From positions 62,001-126,000 of the forward strand of contig CAVSCE010000013.1 in assembly GCA_963726375.1 (NCBI GenBank): a DNA stretch of 64,000 bases. The letters are read 5' to 3'. The notes under the pieces were generated by a model that was not told the origin of the DNA, made no database searches, and saw nothing but the letters and a program-made list of their open reading frames with translations. A program made the position numbers and the translations under genes. Shown here piece after piece: positions 37,402-47,278 of this stretch. How positions within the stretch are numbered: the stretch's first letter is position 1; every line of letters begins with the position of its first letter. The stretch is from UTCFX2 sp963726375 (GTDB lineage: Bacteria; Chloroflexota; Anaerolineae; Anaerolineales; UBA4823).

Positions 37402-38367
37402 ATGCTTCACTTTTGGTCGCTTGATCATGTAGATATCCACGGATCCTTGCTTGCGATTGGATCATTTGACGGCATCCACCTGGGTCATCAAGCGATCTTG
37501 AAAAATATCGTCCGAGAATCTCGATCTGAAGGGCTGCCCGCTGTTGTGCTCACATTTCACCCGCATCCAGGAATCCACTTAGGGAAGAGACAGGGCGCAT
37601 TTTATCTCACGCCTCCGGAAGAAAAGCTTAGAATTCTTGCTGACCTGGGGATCGATGCGCTCATATTTCATCCATTCAATTTAACAGTAGCAAGTCTTTC
37701 GGCGCGAGAATTCATTGACAGGCTCTCGAATCATCTCAAGTTCAAGCTGCTTTGTGTGGGAAGCGATTTTTCCCTGGGTCGCAATCGCGAAGGGAACTTG
37801 AAGGTGCTCGAACAGCTGGGACGAGAATATCATTACCAGGTGAAAACGGTTAGCCCGATAGAATTGGAAGGCCGGATTATCTCATCAAGTTGGGTCCGTG
37901 AAGCGCTTTCCCAGGGCGACATGGGGATGGTCAAGCGGCTGTTAGGTCGTCCGTATCGAATCAGGGGCGAAGTTGTTCATGGAGATGGGCGTGGAAAAAC
38001 ATTAGGATTCCCAACTGCAAACATCCGGGTCTGGTCTGAGCGCGCAATTCCAGCGCCTGGCGTATATGTTGGTTGGGCAGAAGTAGAAGGCACTGCAATT
38101 CCAGCGGTTACAAATGTAGGGTATCGCCCAACTTTTGAGAACCAATCATCAATCCAACACGTGGAAGCCCATTTGCTTGATTTCGATCAGGACTTGTATC
38201 ACCGACAGATCAATCTGTCATTTCTGGTCAGGCTCCGTGCTGAACAGAAGTTTGCACACATTCAGGATTTAATCGATCAAGTTCAAGACGATATCGAACA
38301 AGCCAGATTATATTTGGAGGCGACCGGTTATGAAACAGTACCTGGATCTGCTCCAGCATCTACTTGA
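37402..38367 (+). CDS. ribF: Bifunctional riboflavin kinase / FAD synthetase
   Basis: Makes FMN and FAD from riboflavin. N-terminal nucleotidyltransferase with GSFDGIHLGHQAIL and FHPHPG; C-terminal kinase with GDGRGKTLGFPTANI and PAVTNVGYRPTF. 321 residues, normal. It ends 37 bases inside thyA in another frame; the last 10 residues may be affected by an indel, but the domains are complete. Usual partner of truB in this operon. Confidence 0.95.
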   Translation: MLHFWSLDHVDIHGSLLAIGSFDGIHLGHQAILKNIVRESRSEGLPAVVLTFHPHPGIHLGKRQGAFYLTPPEEKLRILADLGIDALIFHPFNLTVASLSAREFIDRLSNHLKFKLLCVGSDFSLGRNREGNLKVLEQLGREYHYQVKTVSPIELEGRIISSSWVREALSQGDMGMVKRLLGRPYRIRGEVVHGDGRGKTLGFPTANIRVWSERAIPAPGVYVGWAEVEGTAIPAVTNVGYRPTFENQSSIQHVEAHLLDFDQDLYHRQINLSFLVRLRAEQKFAHIQDLIDQVQDDIEQARLYLEATGYETVPGSAPAST

Positions 38368-39124
38368 AAATGGCGCCATAAAAGATGACCGCACCGGGAC
38401 AGGTACCCTTTCGGTATTCGGATATCAGATGCGTTTTCATCTGCAGGATGGATTTCCGCTTCTGACAACCAAAAAGCTGCACCTTCGCTCGATCATCTAC
38501 GAGCTGCTCTGGTTCCTGCAAGGCGACACAAATATCCGATACCTGAATGAGCATGGTGTGCGGATTTGGGATGAATGGGCGGATGAAAATGGGGAGCTGG
38601 GACCGGTTTATGGAAAGCAGTGGCGAAGTTGGGCTGCTGCGGATGGTCGAACCATCGATCAGATTTCAGAGACAATCAGTCAGATCAAGAACAATCCGAA
38701 CTCGCGCAGGTTAATAATCAGCGCCTGGAATCCTGCTGAAATCGATCAAATGATATTACCCCCTTGCCATGCATTTTTCCAATTCTATGTCAGCGAAAGC
38801 AGGTTATCCTGCCAGCTGTACCAGCGGTCAGCGGATGTCTTTCTTGGGGTGCCGTTCAATATTGCATCCTACGCACTACTCACGATGATGGTAGCCCAGG
38901 TATGCGGTTTGATTCCCGGTGATTTCATCCATACTTTTGGAGATGTGCACCTCTACCGCAATCATATCGAGCAGGCTAGGCTGCAGCTGACCCGCCAACC
39001 GTTTCTTCTTCCTCAAATGATACTAAATCCAGATGTTCAGTCGATCTATGATTTTCAATTTGAGGATTTTTCTCTAATAAATTATCTTTCACACCCGCAT
39101 ATAAAAGCCGAGGTTTCCGTTTGA
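38330..39124 (+). CDS. thyA: Thymidylate synthase
   Basis: Makes dTMP from dUMP using methylene-THF. 264 residues, the family norm. Start MKQYLDLLQHLLENG with GGAGG upstream. Signature: DRTGTGTLSVFG, the active cysteine in LPPCHAFFQFYV near residue 146, RSADVFLGVPFNIASYALLT, and the end HPHIKAEVSV. The stop overlaps the folA start (TTGA). The frame is intact. Confidence 0.97.
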   Translation: MKQYLDLLQHLLENGAIKDDRTGTGTLSVFGYQMRFHLQDGFPLLTTKKLHLRSIIYELLWFLQGDTNIRYLNEHGVRIWDEWADENGELGPVYGKQWRSWAAADGRTIDQISETISQIKNNPNSRRLIISAWNPAEIDQMILPPCHAFFQFYVSESRLSCQLYQRSADVFLGVPFNIASYALLTMMVAQVCGLIPGDFIHTFGDVHLYRNHIEQARLQLTRQPFLLPQMILNPDVQSIYDFQFEDFSLINYLSHPHIKAEVSV

Positions 39125-39626
39125 TCGTTTCTCTGATTGTTGCAATGGACAGGAGGGGGGGATCGCTAAAAATGGGCAGGTACCATGGCGCTTATCTGCA
39201 GACCTGAAGCTTTTCAAGCGGCTCACTCAGGGACATACCCTGCTGGTAGGGCGGAAGACCTATGAATCAATCGGTCGAAACCTGCCAGGGCGCAGAATGT
39301 TGATCTTGACACATCAGAGCGGCTTCCAGGCTCCAGGCTGCGAGATCGTTGATTCGCTAGAAAATGCATACTCTATCGCAGAAAATTCTCGCGACGACGA
39401 GTTTTTCATCATTGGCGGCGCTGAAGTTTATAAAGCAGCTTTTCCTAAGGTTGATCAGGTCTACATGACGCGAGTGGATATCGATGCCGGCTGCGATACT
39501 TTTTTCCATCAGGTCGATTGGGATGAATGGATTCTTTTGGAGTATGGCTGCCATCCGGTTGACGAAAAAAATCAAGTTCCGTTTGAGTTCTTCAGATATC
39601 TTCGAAAAAACCCTGAATTAGCTTGA
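39121..39626 (+). CDS. folA: Dihydrofolate reductase (frame change at a G run)
   Basis: Regenerates tetrahydrofolate after ThyA. The start appears to be TTG at 39121, overlapping the thyA stop: LIVSLIVAMDRRGG. The frame breaks at a run of seven Gs (39154-39160); the other frame continues VPWRLSADLKLFKRLTQGHTLLVGRKTYESIG, then FFIIGGAEVYKAA and VYMTRVDIDAGCDTFF. Joined about 168 residues, normal for DHFR. The homopolymer points to a sequencing length error. Confidence 0.9.
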
Positions 39627-39650
39627 CAGTTTCAACATTCTGCTTATAAT
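39623..39650 (+). promoter_or_regulatory. Promoter of the T-box/trpB2 unit
   Basis: Perfect TTGACA, 16-base spacer, perfect TATAAT. The -35 overlaps the folA stop codon. Confidence 0.75.
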
Positions 39651-39669
39651 CCAGGAAATTCATAAATTA

Positions 39670-39981
39670 ATAACTGTGAAGAGGACGAGTACCCGTCGGA
39701 ACGGCATCACAGAGAGCGGTGGAAGGTGGAAGCACCGCATGCAAAACGACGTTGAATGGACCTCAGAGTTGCAAGGCGAAAAGCAGTCGATGCTCGATTA
39801 GCCTGCGCCGGAGATGCCACCGTTATCACGGCAAAGGGTATGATTGTACCCGAAATGAGTGAGGCTGGCCTCCAACCACGAACCTGTCGCATCACCGGCA
39901 GGATTTTTGGTTAACGACCGGCCTAACCGGGGTGGCACCACGGACTGAGCGTTCGTCCCCTATGGGACGGGCGCTTTTTTG
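39670..39981 (+). promoter_or_regulatory. T-box leader, tryptophan specifier (UGG)
   Basis: Uncharged-tRNA-sensing riboswitch. Stem I carries AGAGAGCGG (39711-39719) and the GAA-TGG-A specifier loop with codon TGG at 39757-39759. The T-box sequence GGGTGGCACCACGG is at 39930-39943. A terminator (AGCG..CGTCCC / GGGACG..CGCT plus a T6 run) spans 39947-39980. The antiterminator would pair the T-box region with the terminator 5' arm; the NCCA-pairing bulge (TGGCA) fits a tRNA-Trp discriminator plus CCA. Downstream is trpB2, so low charged tRNA-Trp would switch it on. Exact ends are approximate. Confidence 0.93.
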
Positions 39982-40075
39982 TTTTCCAGGTAATCAGTGT
40001 AGACGGCGCTCGTCAAGATTGGCGGATATTCCTTAAAAGATATCCAGGATTGAACCAACAATTAGGAGGAATCAC

Positions 40076-41462
40076 ATGTCACAAAGCCGCTCTTCTCAAA
40101 CTCAATTTCTGCTCGGCGAAGTCCGACCTGCCGAAAACCTGGTACAACATCATGTCCGACAGCCCGGTGCCGGCCACGCCTGTGCTCCACCCACAAACGC
40201 TGGAGCCTGTCACACCGGATTTCCTTTCCGTGCTTTTTCCGATGGATTTGATCTTGCAGGAAGTCAGCACAGAGCGCTTCATCGATATTCCAGAAGAAGT
40301 CCGGGATATTTATCGTCTCTATCGACCTACCCCCTTGATTCGAGCGCGCCGGATCGAGAAAGCGCTTGGAACACCGGCTCATATCTATTTCAAACATGAG
40401 GGCTTTCTCCCGTTGGGAGCCATAAACCAAATACAGCCATACCGCAGGCTTTCTATAATAAAATCAGTGGGACAAAAGCGCTGACGACTGAAACTGGCGC
40501 AGGTCAATGGGGCGCTGCTCTCTCCTTGGCGTGCAGTTTCTTTGACATGGCATTGGAAGTATATATGGTGAAAGTGTCTTACAATCAGAAACCGTATCGG
40601 CGGTATATGATGGAAACGTTTGGCGCATCAGTATATGCCAGCCCTACAGATCGGACGGAATTTGGGCGGACTTTGCTCGCACAGGACCCTGAAAATCCAG
40701 GATCGCTCGGGATTGCAATATCGGAAGCGGTGGAGGTGGCAGCAACTTCTGGTGGCTCAAAAAAATACAGCCTTGGGTCTGTTCTGAACCATGTCCTACT
40801 TCACCAATCGATTATTGGAGAGGAGGCTCTCAAGCAGATGGACATGGCAGGCGAATATCCAGATGTCGTCTTAGGCTGTGTAGGCGGCGGATCGAATTTT
40901 GGCGGAATTGCATATCCGTTTCTCCGGCAAAATTTATTGGATGGAAAGACACACTCGCCTTGTCGCAGTAGAACCCACTGCAACACCGTCGCTTACCCGT
41001 GGATTTTATACGTTTGATTATGGGGATTCTGCCAGAATGGCTCCTGTGGTAAAGATGCATACCCTGGGTCATGATTTTGTCCCGGCGCCCATCCATGCCG
41101 GTGGTTTGAGGTATCATGGCATGGCTCCGAGCATCTGTTCGTTATATGATGCAGGCTTGATCCAGGCAGTTGCGGTGCCGCAGCTGGAAACTTTCCAGGC
41201 GGCAGTACTATTTGCCCGCTCAGAAGGGATTATTCCTGCGCCGGAAAGCGCTCACGCAATCAAAGCTGCAGTCGATGAAGCCTTAGATGCGAAAGAGAAG
41301 GGTGAAAAACGCGTAATCCTGTTCAATTTATCCGGTCGAGGCGATATGGATATGGCAGCATACCAGGCTTACTTCAGTGGGAACCTGAAAAATTATGATT
41401 ATCCGGAACAAGCAATTGCAGAAGCGATGAAAACCTTGCCCAAAGTAGCTGTTCCGTCTTGA
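40076..41462 (+). CDS. Tryptophan synthase beta-like protein (TrpB2 type), frame broken
   Basis: PLP enzyme joining indole and serine; the TrpB2 group often works without TrpA. Start MSQSRSSQTQFLLGE after AGGAGG. The frame changes near 40130 (to LPKTWYNIMSDSPVPATPVLHP), near 40425 (to HKPNTAIPQAFYNKISGTKALTTETGAGQWG, with the PLP lysine), and near 40945 (to RLVAVEPTATPSLTRG). The phosphate loop GCVGGGSNFGG is near 40880. The long N-terminus and joined length of about 462 indicate TrpB2 rather than TrpB1. No trpA, trpC or trpE is nearby. Controlled by the T-box upstream. Confidence 0.9.
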
Positions 41463-41475
41463 AAACACGGTTCGA

Positions 41476-41518
41476 TCAGGGGTGTTCAAGCGTCTTCAGC
41501 CGTTATGAACACCCCTGA
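41476..41518. terminator. Terminator after trpB2
   Basis: TCAGGGGTGTTCA / TGAACACCCCTGA, a 13-bp perfect stem with a 17-base loop. It lies between convergent trpB2 and the minus-strand P-II-like gene. Confidence 0.75.
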
Positions 41519-41536
41519 TTGAAATAAAGATCCATC

Positions 41537-41748
41537 TCAAAAGATACGATCCAGACCATAAACCTTGACAACAGGGACGACAAATAAGATCCCTGAATCT
41601 GGCAGGTTAAGCTCGCCAGTGATTTTCTGAGCTTCTTCAATCATTTTTTCGACGGTTGCATCATCTTTCACAACCGATAACATCGTCAAACGTCGCCTCT
41701 CCAAGCAGGCTGAATGTCTACCCGGCTCCGCAGCACCTGAAGCTCCAT
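41537..41748 (-). CDS. P-II-like small protein (about 70 residues, one frame change)
   Basis: On the minus strand an ATG overlaps the MFS stop as TGATG and opens MELQVLRSRVDIQPAWRGD; the frame then changes near 41685 to read LTMLSVVKDDATVEKMIEEAQKITGELNLP and ILFVVPVVKVYGLDRIF. The latter resembles the C-terminal half of P-II/GlnB-type trimeric proteins (TxVxxDDxVEKxI...ITG...GILFVVPVxxVYG). Full P-II is about 112 residues, so this is short. It could be a mini P-II-like regulator of the coupled transporter, or a truncated gene. Not in any long open frame. Confidence 0.45.
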
Positions 41749-43035
41749 CAGAGATGGATTATTCTTCCAACGAATGATTTTTCTCTAGGCGTCCAAAATG
41801 CGAAGAGCAAGAATCCACAAAACCTGATCCCGGCGCTGACCATTAATGCACCGCTTAATCCTATCGTCGTGGCTAAGAACGTTCCTATAAGCGGAGAGAG
41901 AACAGAGGATGTATACTGCAAGCTTTGAGCGATAGAAATAAATGTTGCACTGTATTCAACAGGCACTGTCTTCATAAGCTCATCAAAAAAGACCAGATCG
42001 ATGCCAGCCTGGAAGATTCCTGCGAAACCTGCCATGATGATGATCAAGGTGATATTATCAGTCTGGCTGACCAGGGCAGGATACAGGCTCAGACCGAAGG
42101 TTGTGACCAGGAGCACGAATTCGAGATCCGGCGTGTGCGGTTTTGGCGTGTCCACAAGGCATAGCCAATCAGCAGTACGGCAGTTTGAGCGGTGTTGATA
42201 AAGCCGATCGCCGAGTTGCCTGCATTGATTTCTCGAACGAAATATAGCGGGAATAGCGGTATAGCGAGCGTCTGACCGGAAAGAAAAACAAATCGTTTGA
42301 TGGAAAAACTGATGAAGTCCGGGTGGCTCCTGATCAGGTTTGTGTAGTCTCGAACCTTTTGCGATAATGGTAGCCCCGGTGGGCTGATCCGTTTTGGACT
42401 GTCGGGGATTTGAATCCTGCTGGAAAAAATATAGCTGATTAACCCGCCGATTGAAAGGCCGATGAAACGAACTGATAATTGACTGGAAATCCATATCTTT
42501 CAAGCACCTGGCCGGCAACCGCAACAGTGATCGCGGTCGTCAGCCCAAGCACTGACCAGCGCCGGCTCATCAGCTCGTAGCGGTGAGCTGGCCCGGCAAC
42601 CGCATTCATCACGACTGAGAATCCTACTGCAACTGCCGTCTGAGGGATCGTTGCCGCTGCCCAGATCAACAAAATGGTCCATATCAAATATTCTTCCGGG
42701 ACTAGAAAGGGTGCCAGGCCGGTTGCCAGGTAAGCAGAGACGACCATCAAGCGAGCTGCGCTGAACCAGGGCACAACATTCCGCCGGGTCTGTAGGAAAG
42801 TGCCAACAACGATTGCCAGAAATAATCCCGTGATCCCCGGCATTGCCGTCAGTAGGCCGACTTCAAAATTGCTCGCCCCCAGCCTGGTCAAGAATACCGG
42901 CAAGAATGGGCTTGCAGCGCTTGCCAGGCCTATCCCTATTGCATCAATTTGAACGTAAAGGAAATTCTTTTTTTGAAGCGGTGTTGTATCAGCGGGCGCC
43001 ACGCTCCAATGAATCCGCTTGAGGAATTGGATCAT
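41748..43035 (-). CDS. Major facilitator superfamily transporter (frame broken)
   Basis: Membrane transporter of unknown substrate. The N-terminal half reads FLYVQIDAIGIGLASAASPFLPVFLTRLGAS and continues through six helices; the frame breaks near 42450. A second frame carries the middle (for example FVFLSGQTLAIPLFPLYFV and AIGFINTAQTAVLLIGYALW), and near 42150 a third stretch finishes (DNITLIIIMAGFAGIFQAGIDL, SSVLSPLIGTFLATTIGLSG). Joined about 429 residues with about 12 helices. It is 3 bases after the unknown gene and overlaps the P-II-like gene, so these three look like an operon. Confidence 0.83.
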
Positions 43036-43038
43036 TGA

Positions 43039-43632
43039 TTAGTTTTCGCGTTCGACAGCTTGGATGGAGCCAGGGCTGCCGTAAAGATACCAAAAATCAG
43101 CTTTTGGAAAACTCTCTTTCCAATGAGGATTCCAGATGAATTCTCCAGGCTTGAGAATTTGTAAAAGAATTTTATCGAGTTCATCTAAAGCCTGAATTTC
43201 TGCCTCAGGCAGCTGGTCGGCTTCGGAATTCAACAATTGAAGCATGACTCGTCGAGTTACTTCATAGGAATATCGGTCTTTATTACCACCTGGATTTTCA
43301 CGATATTCCTCAAGGTAATCTCGCCAGAGTGAAAGGCGGGAATGAAATTCGGATTGCGCCTTCTGCCGCCAGGCGGAATGCCAGTTATTGCGGAACTTCC
43401 CAATTTTTATTCGAATGGTTTCCAGATCGACAAACTGCGCACCAGATAAATTGCTGGACTGAGCCCTGTAAAGGTAAAGCAGCAGCCATCCAAGTGACAA
43501 CGGGGGATAAGGAGGCTCGCCTTGCTTTTCCTTGATGCCGATCGGTCGGTAGATGTCCTTCGAGAGCAGGAATTTTTCCAGAGTTTCTAAACCTGCTTCA
43601 AGGTATCTCAATTCATAATCTGCAGTGCTCAA
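43039..43632 (-). CDS. Protein of unknown function, 197 residues
   Basis: I do not recognise this family. It starts MSTADYELRYLEAGLETLEKFLLSKDIYRPIG, is rich in aromatic residues (many W and Y), mainly alpha-helical, with no signal peptide or membrane helix; there is a short hydrophobic stretch (SLGWLLLYLYRAQ). A conserved-looking C-terminus has FIWNPHWKESFPKADFWYLYG. The frame is intact and codon use matches neighbours. It precedes the MFS gene by three bases, so it is likely cotranscribed. Confidence 0.8.
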   Translation of the reverse strand: MSTADYELRYLEAGLETLEKFLLSKDIYRPIGIKEKQGEPPYPPLSLGWLLLYLYRAQSSNLSGAQFVDLETIRIKIGKFRNNWHSAWRQKAQSEFHSRLSLWRDYLEEYRENPGGNKDRYSYEVTRRVMLQLLNSEADQLPEAEIQALDELDKILLQILKPGEFIWNPHWKESFPKADFWYLYGSPGSIQAVEREN

Positions 43633-43820
43633 TTTCCTGTTCCTTGGTTAGCAACCACGACTTTTCCATTGATTTCTAGTTGTTTCTTAAGTCCCAAAGC
43701 CGAAAGGTCGTCGAGACCTCGCTGCTTTCAAAGGGTTTTCACAAAAACCCCCAGATTCCTTTAAAAAATTGGAACCTGGATATTCCAAGCTATCCAGAAA
43801 GCTCAATTCTGCTTTTGATT

Positions 43821-45137
43821 CTAAAGGATGATCCGGAGTGGCTGTTCGAGATATGCTGCCAGCTGCTGCATAAAACGAGCTGCTTCTGCACCATCGCTGA
43901 TCCGGTGATCCACCGAAATCGTCGCCTTCATCCGCCATCCAGGTGCAACTTGATCGTTTCGGATGACTGGGACCTGGCGAGCCGAACCCACTGCCAGGAT
44001 GGCTGCTTCTGGTGGGTTGATGATGGCTGTAAAATTTTCAACGTCGAACATCCCAAGATTACTGATGGAAAAAGTGGATCCTTCGATATCATCCGGACGC
44101 ACTTTCCCTTCCCGAGCCCGGTTTGCCATACTTCGAACCTCGATGGCTATCTGACGAAGCGGTTTTCGATCGGCTTCTCGGCAAACCACAGTCAGCAGTC
44201 CGCCATCGACAGCGACTGCGACACCGATGTTGATCGCTCCATGAAGGACGATTTGATTATCCTTTAACGATGCGTTGAGGTTGGGATACTGCTGCAGTGT
44301 GAGCGCAATCGCTTTGATAATAAAATCATTGACTGAAATCTTTTCCTCGTCGGGAAGAAATTCGTTGACTTCCTTACGAAGATCCAGGAGCGCCTCCATG
44401 TCATATTCATGAGAGACATAAAAATGCGGAACCTGCTGTTTGGCCTCCGTCATCCGCCTGCCGATTGCAGTTCGAAGGCGATTAAGCGAGACCGTTTTGT
44501 CCTTTGTTGGAGCGATGGTTGGCAGTGGAGAAAGCAATGGGAGCGGTTTTGATTGGGTTCTGGTTGAGAGGGCAGAAGGAGTTGTTTTAATGGGCTCGAC
44601 AGCGATGCCTGTCGGATGTTCCGCCGTTTTCGCAGGCGACATCATAAACTCTTTGATATCCCGCTTCGTGACCCGTCCAAGTGGTCCTGAGCCTTTCACC
44701 CGGCTCAAGTCGATTCCGATAGTCCTGGCCATTCGCCTGGCAAGCGGTGAGGCGCGCACGCTGCCGGGGACTGGTTTATCGAGCATACCGGTCTCTGGCT
44801 TTGCTTTGATTGGTTCAGCCTCCGAAATAACCGTTTCTGCCTTCTCTTTGGGCGCCTGTTCCGATGGTTTTGAAATTACCGCTTTTTCGATGACTTCACC
44901 CACCGCTGCGATCGTCGCGATCGGAGTATTCACCGGGACGATATCGCCGGATTGAACCAGGTGTTGGGCGACAATCCCGGAAAAGCTCGATTCGACTTCC
45001 ACTGTGGCTTTATCCGTTTCGATTTCAGCTAAAACTGCGCCTTTTATAACTGGTTCACCTTCCTGGATCACCCATCGTACGAGCGTTCCCTCGGCCATGT
45101 CAAAACCAAGCTTGGGCATGATCACGGTTTCTGCCAT
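43821..45137 (-). CDS. pdhC: Dihydrolipoamide acyltransferase, E2 of pyruvate dehydrogenase
   Basis: Core of the PDH complex. 438 residues: one lipoyl domain (lipoylated lysine in EIETDKATVEVES, about residue 43), a Pro/Ala/Glu linker, the peripheral subunit-binding domain (ASPLARRMARTIGIDLSRVKGSGPLGRVTKRDI, about 128-162), a second flexible linker, and the catalytic domain ending SVDHRISDGAEAARFMQQLAAYLEQP with the active His and Asp. Its start overlaps the E1 beta stop. Acetyl rather than other acyl specificity is inferred from the E1 genes. The frame is intact. Confidence 0.93.
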   Translation of the reverse strand: MAETVIMPKLGFDMAEGTLVRWVIQEGEPVIKGAVLAEIETDKATVEVESSFSGIVAQHLVQSGDIVPVNTPIATIAAVGEVIEKAVISKPSEQAPKEKAETVISEAEPIKAKPETGMLDKPVPGSVRASPLARRMARTIGIDLSRVKGSGPLGRVTKRDIKEFMMSPAKTAEHPTGIAVEPIKTTPSALSTRTQSKPLPLLSPLPTIAPTKDKTVSLNRLRTAIGRRMTEAKQQVPHFYVSHEYDMEALLDLRKEVNEFLPDEEKISVNDFIIKAIALTLQQYPNLNASLKDNQIVLHGAINIGVAVAVDGGLLTVVCREADRKPLRQIAIEVRSMANRAREGKVRPDDIEGSTFSISNLGMFDVENFTAIINPPEAAILAVGSARQVPVIRNDQVAPGWRMKATISVDHRISDGAEAARFMQQLAAYLEQPLRIIL

Positions 45138-46108
45138 TAGAGCACCTCTTTCACGGCCTGGATCACATCTTCGATCTGCGGCAATGCAAGCTGTTCTAAG
45201 TTCCGGTTATATGGAAGAGGAACTTCTTTTTGGGCTACCCGCTGAATTGGTGCATCAACGTAGTCAAAAGCTTCCTCGTATATCCGAGCTGCGATTTCTG
45301 AACCCACTCCGTAAGATCTCCATCCTTCTTCTACTATTACGGCGCGGTTGGTCTTTTTGAAAGAATTCGAGCACAGGCTCCATGTCAAGAGGCCGCAACG
45401 TTCGCAGGTCGACGATCTCTGCCTCGATCCCTTCTTGAGAGAGCTGATCGGCGGCTTTGAGGGAAATCTCAAGCATTTTGCTGTAAGTTACAATCGTTAC
45501 ATCCTGGCCTGGACGTTGAACTTTGGACCTGCCAATGGGAACAGTAAAATCGCCGTCCGGGATTTCGCCGCGCGTCTGATATAGCGTGGCGTGTTCGATG
45601 AATAATATTGGATCATCAGATCGGATCGCAGCTTTCAACAATCCTTTTGCATCTTCTGGGGTGCCGGGTGCGATGACTTTCAATCCGGGAAAATGTGCAA
45701 AGACGGCATCTGGCGTCTGCGAGTGGGTTGCCCCGAGCTGCCGACCGCCGCCCCCGACTGCCCGGATGACCAGCGGTAAAATAAATTGACCGCCAAACAT
45801 ATAGTGAAGTTTCGCCGCCTGATTGACAATTTGATCCATTGCAGAAAACGCGAAATTGATCGTCATCAATTCGGCTACCGGCCGCAATCCGGTGAGTGCG
45901 GCTCCATCGCGGCGCCGATGATCGCATTCTCGGCAATCGGTGTGTCGCGAACTCGCTCCGCGCCAAAATGATCGTAGAAACCCTTGGTTACGGCGTATGT
46001 GCCTCCCCAAACCCCGACTTCTTCTCCCAGAATGAACACACCTGGATCGCGCTCCATCTCCTCCCAAAGTGCCTGGGAAACTGCTTCGCGCAATGTTATT
46101 CTCGCCAT
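45137..46108 (-). CDS. pdhB: Pyruvate dehydrogenase E1 beta subunit (frame broken)
   Basis: Start MARITLREAVSQALWEEMERDPGVFILGEEVGVWGG. The frame breaks near 45900 and continues LRPVAELMTINFAFSAMDQIVNQAAK and HSQTPDAVFAHFPGLKVIAPGTPEDAKGLLKAAI, then breaks again near 45360 to finish VIVEEGWRSYGVGSEIAARI and IEDVIQAVKEVL. Joined length of about 323 is the family norm. The TPP-contacting glutamate is in the FILGEEVG segment. It lies between E1 alpha and E2. Confidence 0.92.
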
Positions 46109-46171
46109 ATCAGATACCCTCGTTCTTCTATCCGGAATAATGACAAATTAAAGACAAGAATTACTGTCGGG

Positions 46172-47130
46172 TCATTCTTCGACATAAATGTCCTTGAAAA
46201 GCTCGCCCGGTTCTGGCTCAGGGCTGTTTTCAGCAAATTGCACCGCTTCCAGGACTTCTTGATCTACTTTTTCTTCCAGGTTATCTAACTCCGCTTCGCT
46301 TGCAGTTTTTTCTTCGAGCAAAATACCCCGGTAGATGCCGATCGGATCGTTTTCCTGCCATTTCTTCACTTCCTCTTGCTGGCGGTAGCGTTCCGGATCC
46401 CCCATCAAATGGCCACGAAAACGATACGTCTCGATCTCTAAGAAAATGGGCCGCCTCCAGATCGGACAAAATCGATTGCCTTCAGAGACACTTCGCGAAC
46501 ATATAATGGATTCATCCCGTCCACACAATTGTTCGGGATTCCATATCCATCGGCCTTTTGGCGCATCTCTGATACGGCTGAAGCTCGATCGACAGCAGTA
46601 CCCATTCCATATTGATTGTTCTCACACACCCATAAAACAGGAAGTTTCCAGACTTTTGATAAATTGAGGGCTTCGTGGAAGTACCCGATATTCGTTGCGC
46701 CATCACCGAACATACAGATAGTCACTGCATTATTCTTCGAGTACAGGTCGCCTAATGCCAGCCCTGCAGCAATAGGCAGGTGGGCGCCAACAATCGCATG
46801 CCCTCCCCAAAAATTCTTCTCGACGTCGGCGATGTGCATTGATCCCCCTTTGCCCTTCGAGCTGCCAGTTGATTTCCCGAGCAGCTCAGCGATAACGACT
46901 TTGGCTGAAATCCCGCAGTTAATCGCCACGCCGTGATCACGATATGCAGTGATTACCCGGTCGCCAGGCAGGCGAGCTGAGATCAATCCCGTGCTCACAG
47001 CTTCCTGCCCAATATAAAGATGCAGGAAGCCGCCAATTTTTCCTTCCTGGTAGAGTTGAGCGGCTGTTTCTTCAACTCGCCGTATTAGTACCATCTGGTA
47101 GTAAATATCCAAATATTCTTCTTTATTCAT
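46172..47130 (-). CDS. pdhA: Pyruvate dehydrogenase E1 alpha subunit (one frame change)
   Basis: TPP-dependent decarboxylating subunit. The ATG at 47130 gives MNKEEYLDIYYQMVLIRRVEETAAQLYQEGKIGGFLHLYIGQEAV; the longer frame to 47463 is non-coding. The TPP motif is GDGATNIGYFHEALNLSKVWKLPVLWVCENNQYGMGT. The frame breaks near 46450 and continues FLEIETYRFRGHLMGDPERYR, with the phosphorylation-loop-like HSMSD position replaced by RGHLMGDP, as usual in this branch. Joined about 319 residues. No E3 gene is in the window. Confidence 0.93.
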
Positions 47131-47278
47131 CCCACGCCTCGTATGATTATGAGTGCATACAGCCCACAATGTTAATCGGGATAATTCCAGGATCCATGTC
47201 TGTTGTCGCCTGATTAAGCACTCGATTTTACCATTATTCTCCCAAGATAGTCCACATTCTGCGGCATCCAACTTGCTT

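Noticed and set aside
43680..44267. 195-codon plus-strand frame opposite the E2 gene
   Set aside because: Overlaps the E2 catalytic domain antisense; no independent support.
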